A DNA stretch of 64,000 bases from Pholiota molesta (lineage: Eukaryota > Basidiomycota > Agaricomycetes > Agaricales > Strophariaceae): the NCBI GenBank assembly GCA_014925825.1, contig JACGCK010000006.1:682001-746000 (forward strand). The letters are read 5' to 3'. A program made the translations under genes and the position numbers. The notes under the pieces were generated by a model. It was not told the origin of the DNA. It ran no database searches and saw nothing but the letters and a program-made list of their open reading frames with translations. Numbering within the stretch: position 1 is the stretch's first letter; every line of letters starts with the position of its first letter. This document shows positions 1 to 9,642 of the stretch, piece after piece.

Positions 1-479
1 TCAGGGTGGTTCTTCTCAATGGAAGTATACCACGCACTCGGGGATCCATCCTTAAGATAGAACCCGAAGTACAAACATTTGTCTTTGCTTGTAACGAGAG
101 CACGGCGTTGGAGAAACAAAGAATTTGAAATTTCACGCACAAAGGGATCAACCTGCTGAGCCGTTCCATCGAACATGCGAGGCTCGCGGACACGGGGAGC
201 ACCGCCAGAAGGCGCGGCGGGCGCAACGGGTGCCGGCGCCGCGGGCGCTTGATGCAAATTGAGCCGTTCGACAATTGCGGATAGCGCGGCGCGATTGCCG
301 GTAGTTTCGTCAGCCTGGCGGGTGACGAACGCTTCGAAGTTGTGACCAAGGCCGTAGATGGCGTGCCAGAGCGTCCTACGCTCTTCAGCTTCAGTGGGCG
401 AAGGAGAAGAGGATTGGGGAGCAGGAATGCCCTGAGACACATCAGGCATTTGGGCCTCGGTGTCACCATGCATTGACAT
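1..479 (-). CDS. Gag-like N-terminus of a Ty3/Gypsy-type retrotransposon (partial)
   Basis: An open frame of about 159 codons starts at the ATG complement of 477-479 and runs off the left edge without a stop. The product has an acidic Pro/Ser-rich start, a predicted helical segment (LWHAIYGLGHNFEAF), an Ala/Pro linker and then a segment of the type REPRMFDG...DPFVREI...YFGFYLKDGSPSAWY. That last part resembles the retrotransposon gag domain of fungal Gypsy elements, where a 'P..F.G' motif precedes a helix and a conserved aromatic W. Pol would lie outside the window. A long-terminal-repeat-like segment lies just upstream (about 555-992), which supports a retroelement rather than a host gene. 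No disruption is visible in the part seen. Confidence 0.7.
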   Translation of the reverse strand, partial: MSMHGDTEAQMPDVSQGIPAPQSSSPSPTEAEERRTLWHAIYGLGHNFEAFVTRQADETTGNRAALSAIVERLNLHQAPAAPAPVAPAAPSGGAPRVREPRMFDGTAQQVDPFVREISNSLFLQRRALVTSKDKCLYFGFYLKDGSPSAWYTSIEKNHP

Positions 480-554
480 TGTGCGAAAAGGGCGATAGAA
501 GCGAGATAGACAAAAATAGACGAGATAAGCTTTTAGGTTGTGGTCGAAACAAAC

Positions 555-992
555 TGTTACGGTCAGGGACTTGGCGAGGACGTGAATAACGAGTAAGGAT
601 GCGCGTTGTTTCGACGAGACGTACAAATGAGCTACGTACGGACTAAGTAAGCTAGGTGAGACAAAACACATGACTAACTACGGACTTGATCATAACATAG
701 GAGCAACGGTGCGTCGAGTACGAGCAAAACGAGCGAGAGTGTGGAAATGGAAAGTTGAGACTGTTGTTGGAAAACGAGTTTAAAGCGCTGTGTGCGCGGG
801 GCCCATAACCTGTGGAAGGTGGCGAGTTCGGGACGGTACGAGACACCTGCTGGGTGAGTTTCGCCGTCTAAGTGTATCAGACAGAGCGGCTATGAGAGCC
901 TGGAGTCCGAAGTGAGTAACTGAGTATATTGAGGGAGAACAGAGCTAGCTACTTGCCTGGAGTCCGAAGTGAGTAACTAAGGACTCCAGACA
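555..992 (-). mobile_element. Probable 5' LTR of the Gypsy-type element
   Basis: Read on the minus strand, a candidate LTR begins TGTCTGGAGTCC at 992 and could end ...GTAACA at 555, shortly before the gag start at 479. It contains a direct repeat of about 26 bp (899-924 and 956-981, CCTGGAGTCCGAAGTGAGTAACT, part of which recurs at the terminus). The outer edge is well supported by the TGT terminus. The inner edge is a guess because the partner LTR is outside the window and I could not identify a convincing primer-binding site. Confidence 0.5.
899..981. repeat. Direct repeat inside the LTR
   Basis: Two near-identical 26-bp units, at 899-924 and 956-981, start 57 bp apart. They differ at two positions near the end. 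They could be a duplicated U3 regulatory unit of the LTR, which is inference. Confidence 0.7.
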
Positions 993-1004
993 TCGTTCTA
1001 CAGC

Positions 1005-1007
<3 letters not shown>

Positions 1008-1042
<35 letters not shown>

Positions 1043-1141
1043 CCATTTATTGTCCATCAGGGCGCGCCCTATGTCAGACATCGGCTGCGGTGTACGCTAT
1101 CTATCTAGAGACTCGGTGTAATGTAAATCTACAAAATCAGA
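1008..1141 (-). mobile_element. Short poly(A)-tailed retroposed insert with 12-bp target duplication
   Basis: A run of about 30 T (1008-1037) is followed by roughly 104 bp of unique sequence. On the minus strand this reads as a body ending in an AATAAA signal about 10 nt before a poly(A) tail. The 12-mer TTCTACAGCTAT occurs immediately on both sides (996-1007 and 1142-1153), as expected for a target-site duplication from target-primed reverse transcription. The body is too short to code. It could be a 5'-truncated LINE, a SINE or a retroposed mRNA 3' end; I cannot tell which. Confidence 0.8.
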
Positions 1142-1153
1142 TTCTACAGCTAT

Positions 1154-1412
1154 ATACATGTGCGTCATGTGATCACATGTGACCACATCAGCTGAGACTG
1201 AAACAGGCAACTCTAACAGAAATGAGGGAAGCACCATTGAAGATAGGAACACTCATACACAGTGTGATGCAGCATTTGTAAGTCATTGAATCTCTTCAAT
1301 TTGGTTGAAAGTCTGAACACAAATTAGGGCCAAACTATGATCATGTCAATGGTTCTGAATCTTCGAAGCAGACAAGCCAACTACCATAATGTTATCAATG
1401 GGCTAGTTCTCT
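1154..1412. other. Non-coding spacer
   Basis: No gene-like open frame or repeat is visible here apart from a small palindromic patch around 1166-1180 (ATGTGATCACAT). It is the original host sequence between two transposon insertions. Confidence 0.6.
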
Positions 1413-1420
1413 GGGATAAT

Positions 1421-2295
1421 TAGTGTTTGAAGGTCCAGTTACAAGACCGGAAAAAGACCAGAAAAAACCAGACCATAACCACGGTGGACTGAAAATAGAT
1501 TGGACCAGTCAAGACCACAACTGCGGTCTGGTCCGTGGTCCATCACAATTCTGAAGATCAAAGACTAACAAAAACCGGTTTGTAGCATTGTAGAGCACTA
1601 GAAACCCTTTCGAATGATACCAAAATCATATTCTTAGCATAAGAATTGATGGAGATATTTATAGTTTACCATCAACTTGTTATTTTGAGCGCTTAAAAAT
1701 GCTTTTCCCTGCTGTTCAGCCATTAAGTATTTGTACCTTTTGCAAACTTTTGCATTATTAGATGACATTTACATCTACAAGACACATTTGAACCTAATTA
1801 ATTGATTAAGATCTGACTGGGTTATAATTAAACCAATGCTCTCTACTTTACCTGAGTATTAACAAGACACTTTTGCTGACAGGTCATTTGTTAAAAATGT
1901 TATCGTTCTGGAAATTACAGTGAAGGTAGCCAGGTACCATACCTACCTAACGAGGCCTTAACCATAATATTTACTAAGGAACTCATTGAGATATAGCTAA
2001 ATGTGCACAACTAGTCTATTTTCTACTATTTAATGAGTTCTACTTGTAAAATCAACCGTAAATCAGCCTAAAATGCTGGTTCAGACCGGTTGAGAACCAG
2101 TCCTCAACCAGTCTTTACTAAGATTGGTTGAGACCGGTTTTTACCGGTTGTTAAACTGCCAAAGACTGATGTAAACAGGTCTATGTTGGTCTTGTGCAGT
2201 TTTTTGCGGTCTCTGAACCATGGTTAACCGGTTGCAGTCTCAGTCCATGACCCTTGGGGCCAAAAGACCGGACCGGACTGGACCTTTGAACACTA
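1421..2295. mobile_element. Non-autonomous hAT-like element, copy 1
   Basis: The element is 875 bp long. Terminal inverted repeats are TAGTGTTTGAAGGTCCAGT on the left and, read inverted, TAGTGTTCAAAGGTCCAGT on the right. The flanking octamer GGGATAAT is present on both sides (1413-1420 and 2296-2303), an 8-bp target duplication typical of the hAT superfamily. Subterminal regions are packed with ACCGGT/GACCGGTC-like motifs that may bind transposase (inference). No transposase frame is present. The middle part (about 1590-1790) is related to copy 2. Confidence 0.85.
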
Positions 2296-2314
2296 GGGAT
2301 AATCAAGTCTATAA

Positions 2315-3258
2315 TAGTGCTTGAAGGTCCAGTCTTAAAACTGGAAAAAAGACCGGGACTGGACTGGACTGAACCGGAAAAGACCGAAAATTTGATGGAC
2401 CGGAAAAGACCGAGACCGCAGTCCGGTCCACGGTCCAACAGGTTTGAAAAAATAGATGGACTGATCAAAAACCGGTTTGGACCGGTCTCAACCGGTCTTT
2501 AGACGTGAAAATTTGTAGCCTTGTAAAACTCTAAAAGCCCTTTTGAATACTTTTAAAATCGTATTTTTAGCATAAGAATTGACAAAGTTATTAATAGTTT
2601 TGTTTAAATAATTACTTTGGCTGTCTAAAAACGCTTTTACCCGCAGTTCAAACGTTAATTGTCCGCACCTTTTGAAAATTTGCACATAAGTAAACAACAT
2701 GTAAACCTGCAATACGCAATTTAGATTATAATATTTGAGCAAATACTGGCTGAGCTACGGTAGTATCTACACTTTCTACTCTTTTTGACTACTCTAAAGA
2801 CACTTTTGCCTATGGTTCATTCAATTTAAACATCTCCTTTTCGCAAACTGGGGTACAGCTAGATATAAAAAGTAGCTTTGTAACAAGCATATAGCCATAA
2901 TTTTTGGTTGAGAATCGATTGAGATACAACAAAATGCGCTCAACCACTGCATATGCTAGTATTTTAATTGTTTCTCACTCATTTCTCCACCAATTTTCGT
3001 ATTCTTTGAAGTACTACTTACTACATACAATATACTACCTAAAAGCCACCAGTCTAAACCGGTCTTTAACCGGTTGAGACCAGTTTAGACTGTAACCGGT
3101 CTGAACTGGTCTTTGGACTGCAAAAAAACCGCAGTGGACCGGTCTTTTGCAGTCCAGTCTGGTTTTTTGAGCATTTTAAAAATAGATAGACCGGTCTCGG
3201 TCTCGGTCCAAGCCCCTGGGGGGTAAAAGACCGGACTGGACCGGACCTTAAAGCACTA
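2315..3258. mobile_element. Non-autonomous hAT-like element, copy 2
   Basis: The element is 944 bp long. Its left end is TAGTGCTTGAAGGTCC and its right end, inverted, is TAGTGCTTTAAGGTCC. The 8-bp target duplication GTCTATAA is perfect (2307-2314 and 3259-3266). It shares termini, ACCGGT-rich subterminal regions and an AT-rich core with copy 1 but is visibly diverged from it. It sits only 11 bp beyond the target duplication of copy 1. It carries no long open frame and must depend on a hAT transposase elsewhere. Confidence 0.85.
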
Positions 3259-3266
3259 GTCTATAA

Positions 3267-4484
3267 CCAAGTACATTAGGTCTCTAATCATTATGGGTTT
3301 TCTTCATCATATGCATTTCTTTTGAAAGGACTAAAAGCTCTGAGTTATGATGCACTTCAAATGGTGCGGAAAGCAGCAGCTGACAAGAACAAGGTCAAGG
3401 TGTTTCTGTACAAACTTTAAAAGTCCTTTCGAATAATGTTAAAATCATATTTTTAGCATAAGAATTGACAAAGTTATTAATAGTTTTGTTTAAATAATTA
3501 CTTTGGGCATCTAAAACACTTTTACCCACAGTTCAAACATTAATCATCTGCACCTTTTGCAAATGTGCACATAAATAAACAACATGTACTGTCATGTGAC
3601 CTGCAACAAATCATCCACAGAAACAAATCAGTCTGCATTTTCAGAGTGAACCATGTACACCATTGCTACACAAATTTGGGTACATGTAGTAACATATAAT
3701 AAAAGATAGTGTTCAAATTTTGGGAATAATAGAGTACAGATTAAATGAGAAATGTTGTGATTAAGTAGAATATTTGTGCCAGAAACTGAAATTTAGACGT
3801 GATATCATCTTTGCCACTACATAATGTATGTTGTATGAGGTCTTTCCTCAAAGAATTTTGTACAATATAAGCTGGCAGATGTTTAGCTCAACTTGAGGGG
3901 ATAAAGGCCCTTCTATGTGTGCTGGATATGTATGATACTACCACAAAATCAACATGTTTCAATCTTTTCTCACAGCCAAGCAGCCTCCAAGTTTTATTGG
4001 ATTGAATTCCCTTACATCGCTTTTCTCAGTCCAAAAGTAATGTAGACGATTATTCGAAATAAGAAGAGTATAAATCATTTTTTTTAGATTCTATTATAAA
4101 GGATCTAAGCCTATATATCTGTTATAAAACAAGTATCTTTGAATAGCTACAAATTCTTATTTTACTATAGGCCGAATTCTGTACTCTAGATTTATTGAAC
4201 ATACTACCATAAAATGTGAGTCCCAGGCTCTATCAAGTATACAAGAGTAAATTAATATTGCAGTCTAGAGTAGCACTTTGAACAGTTGTTGTATAAAAGA
4301 CGGCAGATGATTGAAATTTGACAGTTTATGGAGCATTACCAATTTAACTCACTGATCCGGGGCACTAGAAAAAGGGGCTAGTCAACTCACTTGTAGATTG
4401 GCTTAATTCTTGTTTGCTCCTCCTGACTATCTTCTGTTAACATGTCAACTATCTCTACCACTACATCAACACTTGGTATCAGCC
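3267..4484. mobile_element. AT-rich transposon debris, including a core fragment of the hAT-like family
   Basis: Positions of about 3409-3605 closely match the core of copy 2 (about 2517-2708), including the shared stretch AGCATAAGAATTGACAAAG, but no terminal inverted repeats flank it, so it is an internal relic. The rest of this interval is AT-rich with only very short open frames. I see no recognisable gene in it. Confidence 0.6.
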
Positions 4485-5012
4485 TCAATGGACAGGGATA
4501 TCCAAAGTTGTCAATTAGAAGGGCCGCTCTCACCTACAATGTCTCACTTTCAAAACTTATGGCACAGTGGAATGGTCAATGACACGGACTGAAGCTCATA
4601 TACACCAACAATTGCTTACACCACCTCATGAACTTGTACTCAAAGACTGGATCAAATCACTTGGTCTGCGGGGGTACCCCTGTCTCCATCAACCATCACC
4701 GAATACGCTGCAGTGATTCTTGGTGACTCAGTTTCCACAAAATGGGTCTATGGCTTTCAAAAGCATCATCCAGACCTAGTTGTGAGGTGGACAACTGGCC
4801 TTGAGAGCTGTCATGTGTGTGCTCTAAACAAAACCCAGGTCACCGAATTTTTTGAAATTTTGAAGGACCTCACCGAGAAATATCATATCAAGCCCCACAA
4901 CATCTATAACATGGATGAAAAAGGCCTCCAACTTGGCGTAGGAAAGAGGGCAAGGGTTCTTGTCGATCGTGACCAAAAGTCAGTTCAACAGCTCGAGAAT
5001 GGAAACCGCAAG
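4485..5012 (+). pseudogene. Broken pogo/Fot1-type DDE transposase relic
   Basis: Translated pieces resemble the helix-turn-helix and DDE region of pogo-family transposases: IRRAALTYNVSLSKLMAQW (about 4513-4569), then HELVLKDWIKSLGLRG, then PSTITEYAAVILGDSV...GFQKHHPDL, then KPHNIYNMDEKGLQLG with the first catalytic-type Asp in NMDE. At least two frame changes separate these pieces, near 4575-4580 and at the G5 run near 4671-4675. The frame is cut off at 5012 by the terminus of a hAT-like element, so the rest of the catalytic domain is missing. Confidence 0.75.
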
Positions 5013-5110
5013 TAGTGCTTGAAAGTCCAGTCCGGTCCAGTCTTTTGCCCTCAAAGGGCTTGGGCGGGCCCGACTAATTGAGACCATTAAGAGAGCTGGT
5101 CCGAGACTAG
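5013..5110 (-). mobile_element. Solo end fragment of the hAT-like family
   Basis: The sequence beginning TAGTGCTTGAAAGTCCAGTC at 5013 matches the inverted right end of copy 2 (2315-3258), including the neighbouring CTTTT...GGGCTTGG block. No matching second end or target duplication is found before the next gene, so this is a truncated copy, inserted into the transposase relic. Confidence 0.65.
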
Positions 5111-5247
5111 GTGCTGAGGCGACGACAATCGACCATTTATAGGAAAAACAATGAAATGAGAATAGTAAAAATGTTAGGAAATATTGGCAAAAGAGCAAAT
5201 AGCTATTCAGCCTATATCTAAATCTGACTCAAGCGTAAAGACAAAGA

Positions 5248-6654
5248 TTAATGATCTCTCCTTCTATCATAGCCCGAATCCTTCCTGGAAGGCCTATTAG
5301 GTCCATCATCCCGCCACCGATATCCATCATTGTCTCTGCGTTTATCCCAGTCACGATCTTGATCATGCCTGCGGTCTCTATCTCCCCCCTTATCATCATT
5401 CCGGCGCCTCTCACGATCCTCGTTGCGGCGCTTATCCATATCTTTGTCTCTATCTCTCTCGCTTGCACCTCGTCTCCCAGAACTTCCATTCGTGTCGCCA
5501 TGATGGTCGGGCGACGGACGCCTTGACGATGCCGCAGACCGCCTGGGAGAGCGCGAGCGATCTCTCCTACGACTACTATCGCGCGCACCTCCAGGCGACG
5601 CCGTGCCGCTGCCACTCCGCTCCTGCTTGATGATCGGCACATAGCGGCGCTCTGGGCGGGGTTTTTTGTTTCCCTTCTTGCTGCCGTCGTCATACACCTC
5701 CTGCTCTTTGGCGCCGATGCCGAGTAGCGCTGGGCGCGCGGCGGGGATGTATGGCTCGACGAGGCCCTTTCCTGGTTTGCGTGTTGCGGCGGTGCCCTCC
5801 TTCCAGCCCATTCCCCGGAGAAGGGCGGCCCCGAACTGAGAGACTGGGACGCGCGCGTAGTCTGCAAGCGTCGCGACATCGGGCAGCTCCTCGACGTCCT
5901 GCTTGAGAGCATCGGCCTCGGAGACGGGGGTGGGGATGATATCGATGGTGGGTCCATCGTGCGATGACTCGCCGCCAGCTTCGGCGAGGATGGCGCGCAA
6001 GGCCTTTTGGTCTTCGGATTCTTCTTCTTCTTTGACATCCACCATTTTGACGTCGACGTATTCCTCTTCGGCCTCGCGATGGTAATGGGCGTCTACAGAA
6101 AGCGTGGAACGGACCTGGAGTCCCGAGAGGACAGGCCCAGAATTAATGGCGTCTCTCGTGCCCAGGCCACCGACACTACCATCTTTGCCGGTGACCGCAG
6201 CGGCTGAAGGAGGCACATAGCTCGTCGCGCCACGACGCTTCCTTGCGAGCTCGCGCCAGTCCTTGTTCTGGAGAGCGGGTATCACGAGCGGCGTCTTCAC
6301 GGGCTTCTTTTCACCGCCTAGCCTGTAGAATTCGTAGAGGGCTGGTGTCAGTTGAAACAACTGTTGCCCATTCGGAGGGGACATTACACACCGTTCGACA
6401 CCAAACCGGTCAAAACCAGTTACGAGCTCGTCCTCAACTGAGCTCTGATCGTCGCTCGAGTCGTAATCGGGATGCTCTGGGGCTAACCGCTGCTTGGATG
6501 GGGGTGGCGGAGGTCGAGGAGAGGAAGGGGCGCTGGTGGGGAGAGGGCTGCCAATGGGGGTGGGTTCATTGGGGAGCTGGGGTACTCTGAAGGACGAAGA
6601 GGGCTCTGAGGAGGGGGTTGGCCTGCGGACGGTGAAGGAGACCTTGGAGGACAT
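5248..6654 (-). CDS. SPP2: G-patch pre-mRNA splicing factor, Spp2/GPKOW family
   Basis: This is a single-exon gene of 468 codons. The N-terminal third is Pro/Ser-rich with acidic patches. A conserved segment follows (VPVSQFGAALLRGMGWKEG), the G-patch of the Spp2/GPKOW family, and then PYIPAARPALLGIGAKEQE and basic RRYVPIIKQE. The tail of about 130 residues is strongly basic and rich in Arg, Asp and Ser. Spp2 binds the DEAH helicase Prp2 and activates it for spliceosome remodelling before the first splicing step. The start is the first ATG of the frame. Only 62 bp separate it from the divergent SET-domain gene, so the two probably share a promoter region. Confidence 0.9.
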   Translation of the reverse strand: MSSKVSFTVRRPTPSSEPSSSFRVPQLPNEPTPIGSPLPTSAPSSPRPPPPPSKQRLAPEHPDYDSSDDQSSVEDELVTGFDRFGVERCVMSPPNGQQLFQLTPALYEFYRLGGEKKPVKTPLVIPALQNKDWRELARKRRGATSYVPPSAAAVTGKDGSVGGLGTRDAINSGPVLSGLQVRSTLSVDAHYHREAEEEYVDVKMVDVKEEEESEDQKALRAILAEAGGESSHDGPTIDIIPTPVSEADALKQDVEELPDVATLADYARVPVSQFGAALLRGMGWKEGTAATRKPGKGLVEPYIPAARPALLGIGAKEQEVYDDGSKKGNKKPRPERRYVPIIKQERSGSGTASPGGARDSSRRRDRSRSPRRSAASSRRPSPDHHGDTNGSSGRRGASERDRDKDMDKRRNEDRERRRNDDKGGDRDRRHDQDRDWDKRRDNDGYRWRDDGPNRPSRKDSGYDRRRDH

Positions 6655-6716
6655 GGTGGCACCGGAGCAAGAGCGAGTCAGCGCATCTTCCCACGCCCAT
6701 ATCTGCCTTTGACAAA

Positions 6717-8758
6717 ATGAGGCACGCGCCCTCTGCGCAGCCCATGTCCCTCCCCGCCTTTCTCTCCTGGTTCCAGGCCCACCATGGCTATGTCGACGAC
6801 ACCGCCATCCACATCGTCGACCTCCCCGCCGCCGAGGGCTACCGCGGCGCCGTAGCGCTCAGAGACATCCCAGTGCGCACCCCTTCACTCCTCACGCTCG
6901 TCCCCTGTTCACAGCTGTCCGCGCACAAAAGGAAGGCCACACCGTGTTCTCTATCCCGCGCACCCTCGTGCTTTCGACGCGCACCAGCGCGCTTCCCACG
7001 CGCTTCGGCGACGAGGCATGGCGCACGTTCGGCCTCCACGAGGGCTGGGCAGGGCTCATGCTGTGTATGATGTGGGAGGCCGCACAGGGCGCGCAGTCGA
7101 AATGGAGCCCGTATTTCGGTGCGTCTATGCTCTCCGCCTGGGATCGGTTTTGCTTATTGCTTTAAATGCCTCTCTCACTCTGCTCAGACATCATGCCGTC
7201 CAAGTTTGACACGCCGATGTTCTGGAGTGACTTCGATTTGGCGGAGCTTCAGGGCACTTCGGTGGTAGGTTGGTTCAGCGCTTGGTTCCTGCTTGCTTTG
7301 CACTTGATAAAGGCTGATCTTGGGGTTGCTCAGAAAAACTGGGCAGGGAGCAGGCCAATAAGGATTATAACGAAAAGGTCATCCCCGCTATCCAGGTGTG
7401 TGATTCCCGTCCTTTGTTCTGCATTTTCGTCTTAATGATCTTCTGAATCAGAGCCGTCCAGACTTGTTTGATCATACCGACATTCCGACGCGCTACTCGC
7501 TCGAGACATACCACATCATGGGCAGCCGCATCCTCTCGCGGAGTTTCACGCTCGAGAAAACCGACGACGCAGCCGAAAAAGATAAATCGCATGCCCCGGA
7601 AGAGGATGCAGGTAACACAAGCATTGGAAGCGCGATGGACGTCGACAGCGCCGCCGCGCAGGTGAAAGAAGGAGAAGACGCACACGGCGAAGAACACGAG
7701 CAGGAAGAGGAGGAGCAGGGCAGCGACGATGAAGAGGAGGTAGCTGCGGAAGTGGTGATGATACCGTTCGCGGACATCTTAAACGCGCGCTATCAGACTG
7801 AAAACGTATGTTGGATCTCAATTCATTGAGCAATATCGTTGATATCGATTGATTCTGGACAGGTGAAATTATTTTACGAGCCCGACTGTCTGAAGATGGT
7901 GTCGACCAAACCCATAAAAGCAGGCGAGCAAATCGTATGTATATTCATCTATTCATCTATCTACCTTATCCTCATCTCGACCTACCCGCACAGTGGAACA
8001 CCTACGGAGATCTGCCAAACAGCGAGCTCCTGCGTGGGTTCGGCCATGTAGATTATCTACCCCTCCCAACGGGCGGGCACGGCAACCCAGGAGACGTCGC
8101 AGAGCTGCGCGCGGACTTATTGGTACAATGTCTGGGCGCGTCGGACGACATGGAGGAGCGCATCGACTGGTGGCTCGAGGAGGGCGGCGAGGAGTGCGTG
8201 CATCGGCGTCACTTCGCATGCATTTTGCTGACTTTTGAGTGTTTCCTACTAGCGTCTTCGTTCTGGAGCTGCCGCCCTCGCAAGAGGCAGCCGCGCTCCC
8301 TCCAGACCTGCTCGCATTCACGCGGCTGATCGCAGTGGACGACGAATGGGAGCGCGCAAAACGCAAGGGCACGCCGCCCAAGCCCAAAGCGGACGCACAC
8401 ACGCTGCGGATAATTCACGACGCGCTCGGAAAGCGGCTGGGGATGTATCCGACCACCCTAGCAGTAAGCCGACACAGTGTCGCGCATTTATCACTCGATA
8501 TCTGACGGTCTGTTTATTATTGTACTACAGGAGGACGAAGCGCTCGAGGCCGCGATGGACGCGCTGAGCCTAAACCAGCGGCACGCGCTGATCGTGCGGA
8601 TGGGCGAGAAGCGGATACTGGAGCTTGCGAGGGCGAAGGTCGCGGAGATGCTGGCCAAGCTGGGGGCGGATGGGAATAAGGAGAAGGGGGGCAAGAGCAA
8701 AAGGAAGGCAGAGAGTGGAACAGAAGGGGGCCGGAAGAAGAGGAAGGAAGTGCGGTGA
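6717..8758 (+). CDS. RKM4: SET-domain lysine methyltransferase, Rkm4/SETD6 family
   Basis: Nine exons (6717-6872, 6932-7118, 7188-7268, 7334-7395, 7452-7805, 7863-7934, 7994-8193, 8253-8463, 8531-8758) give exactly 516 codons plus a stop, with no frame problem. The split SET domain starts near residue 40 (GAVALRDIP, then EGHTVFSIPR) and closes near residues 270-315 with FADILNARYQTEN and GEQIWNTYGDLPNSELLRG, the pattern of yeast Rkm4, which methylates ribosomal protein L42. The I-SET insert contains an acidic low-complexity stretch of about 80 residues. The C-terminal helical part corresponds to the Rubisco-LSMT-type substrate-binding domain and ends in a Lys-rich tail. L42 as substrate is inferred from family. 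Confidence 0.9.
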
Positions 8759-9486
8759 AATTCATGGACTACCTAGAAATGTAAAATGGTAGATTTAGGT
8801 GACAATAATCTTTTGACTCAATATGCTAGCTCTCTTTAGTGGAAGATTCATAACCCGTATCGTGTGGCAAAGATCAGGAGGATGCAGAAAAGTGTGTATG
8901 TACCACTACTTATTCGGTGTGCTGGTGGAGAGATCATGACGCCGGAGACAGCTTCGTCCGCGCTCACCGCGAGAAATTTGGAAAATGGCCCAGTGGATGC
9001 AGTACCAAGCCTCCTGTACTGAATCACGTACTTGTTGGCCGATGGTGATGGTTATTGGCATTTTCTCTGGGTCGACATGGAATGCGCAAAGGACGGCGAT
9101 GCAGTTGATATAATTAACGGGGGTCGTGCCATTTTCCCCAATGCGGGAACTCTGTTGCCGTTATCGATGGGGGAGGAGTTGGACGACGGCGAGCAAGCTT
9201 AGAGGAGGAGGACGACGACGTCGAGGAGGGTCACGCACGCCATTTGTATTTTACGGATGACAAAGATGTTGACAAAGGCTGGGTGGTTACATAAAATTGA
9301 GCATCTGTGCTTGATCAGACACCACGACAAGCGATCCATGATGGCGACCCCCGCCCCCCGACTTTTTGCAAACACAGACACGGATTCCATTACTGATGTA
9401 CACGAAACGATACTAGCGACAATAGGCGACACGGACGACAAACGGGCAAGATAAGATAAAAGGTAGGTACGGCAGACGGGAGGCGG
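8759..9486. other. Intergenic region between two converging genes
   Basis: These 728 bp lie between the 3' ends of the SET gene (plus) and the bZIP gene (minus). They presumably hold both 3' untranslated regions. Short open frames exist but lack a recognisable domain or supporting splice pattern. I see no RNA gene or repeat. Confidence 0.6.
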
Positions 9487-9555
9487 CTATTGGTCGGCGG
9501 GCTTGTCGCCGCCGTCGTTCTTGTCGGCAGCCGGGTCAGCAGGCTTGGGATCTTC

Positions 9556-9642
<87 letters not shown>

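Noticed and set aside
2181..2742. Small open frames inside hAT-like copy 2 and its border with copy 1
   Set aside because: They read through ACCGGT-rich subterminal repeats and show no transposase motif.
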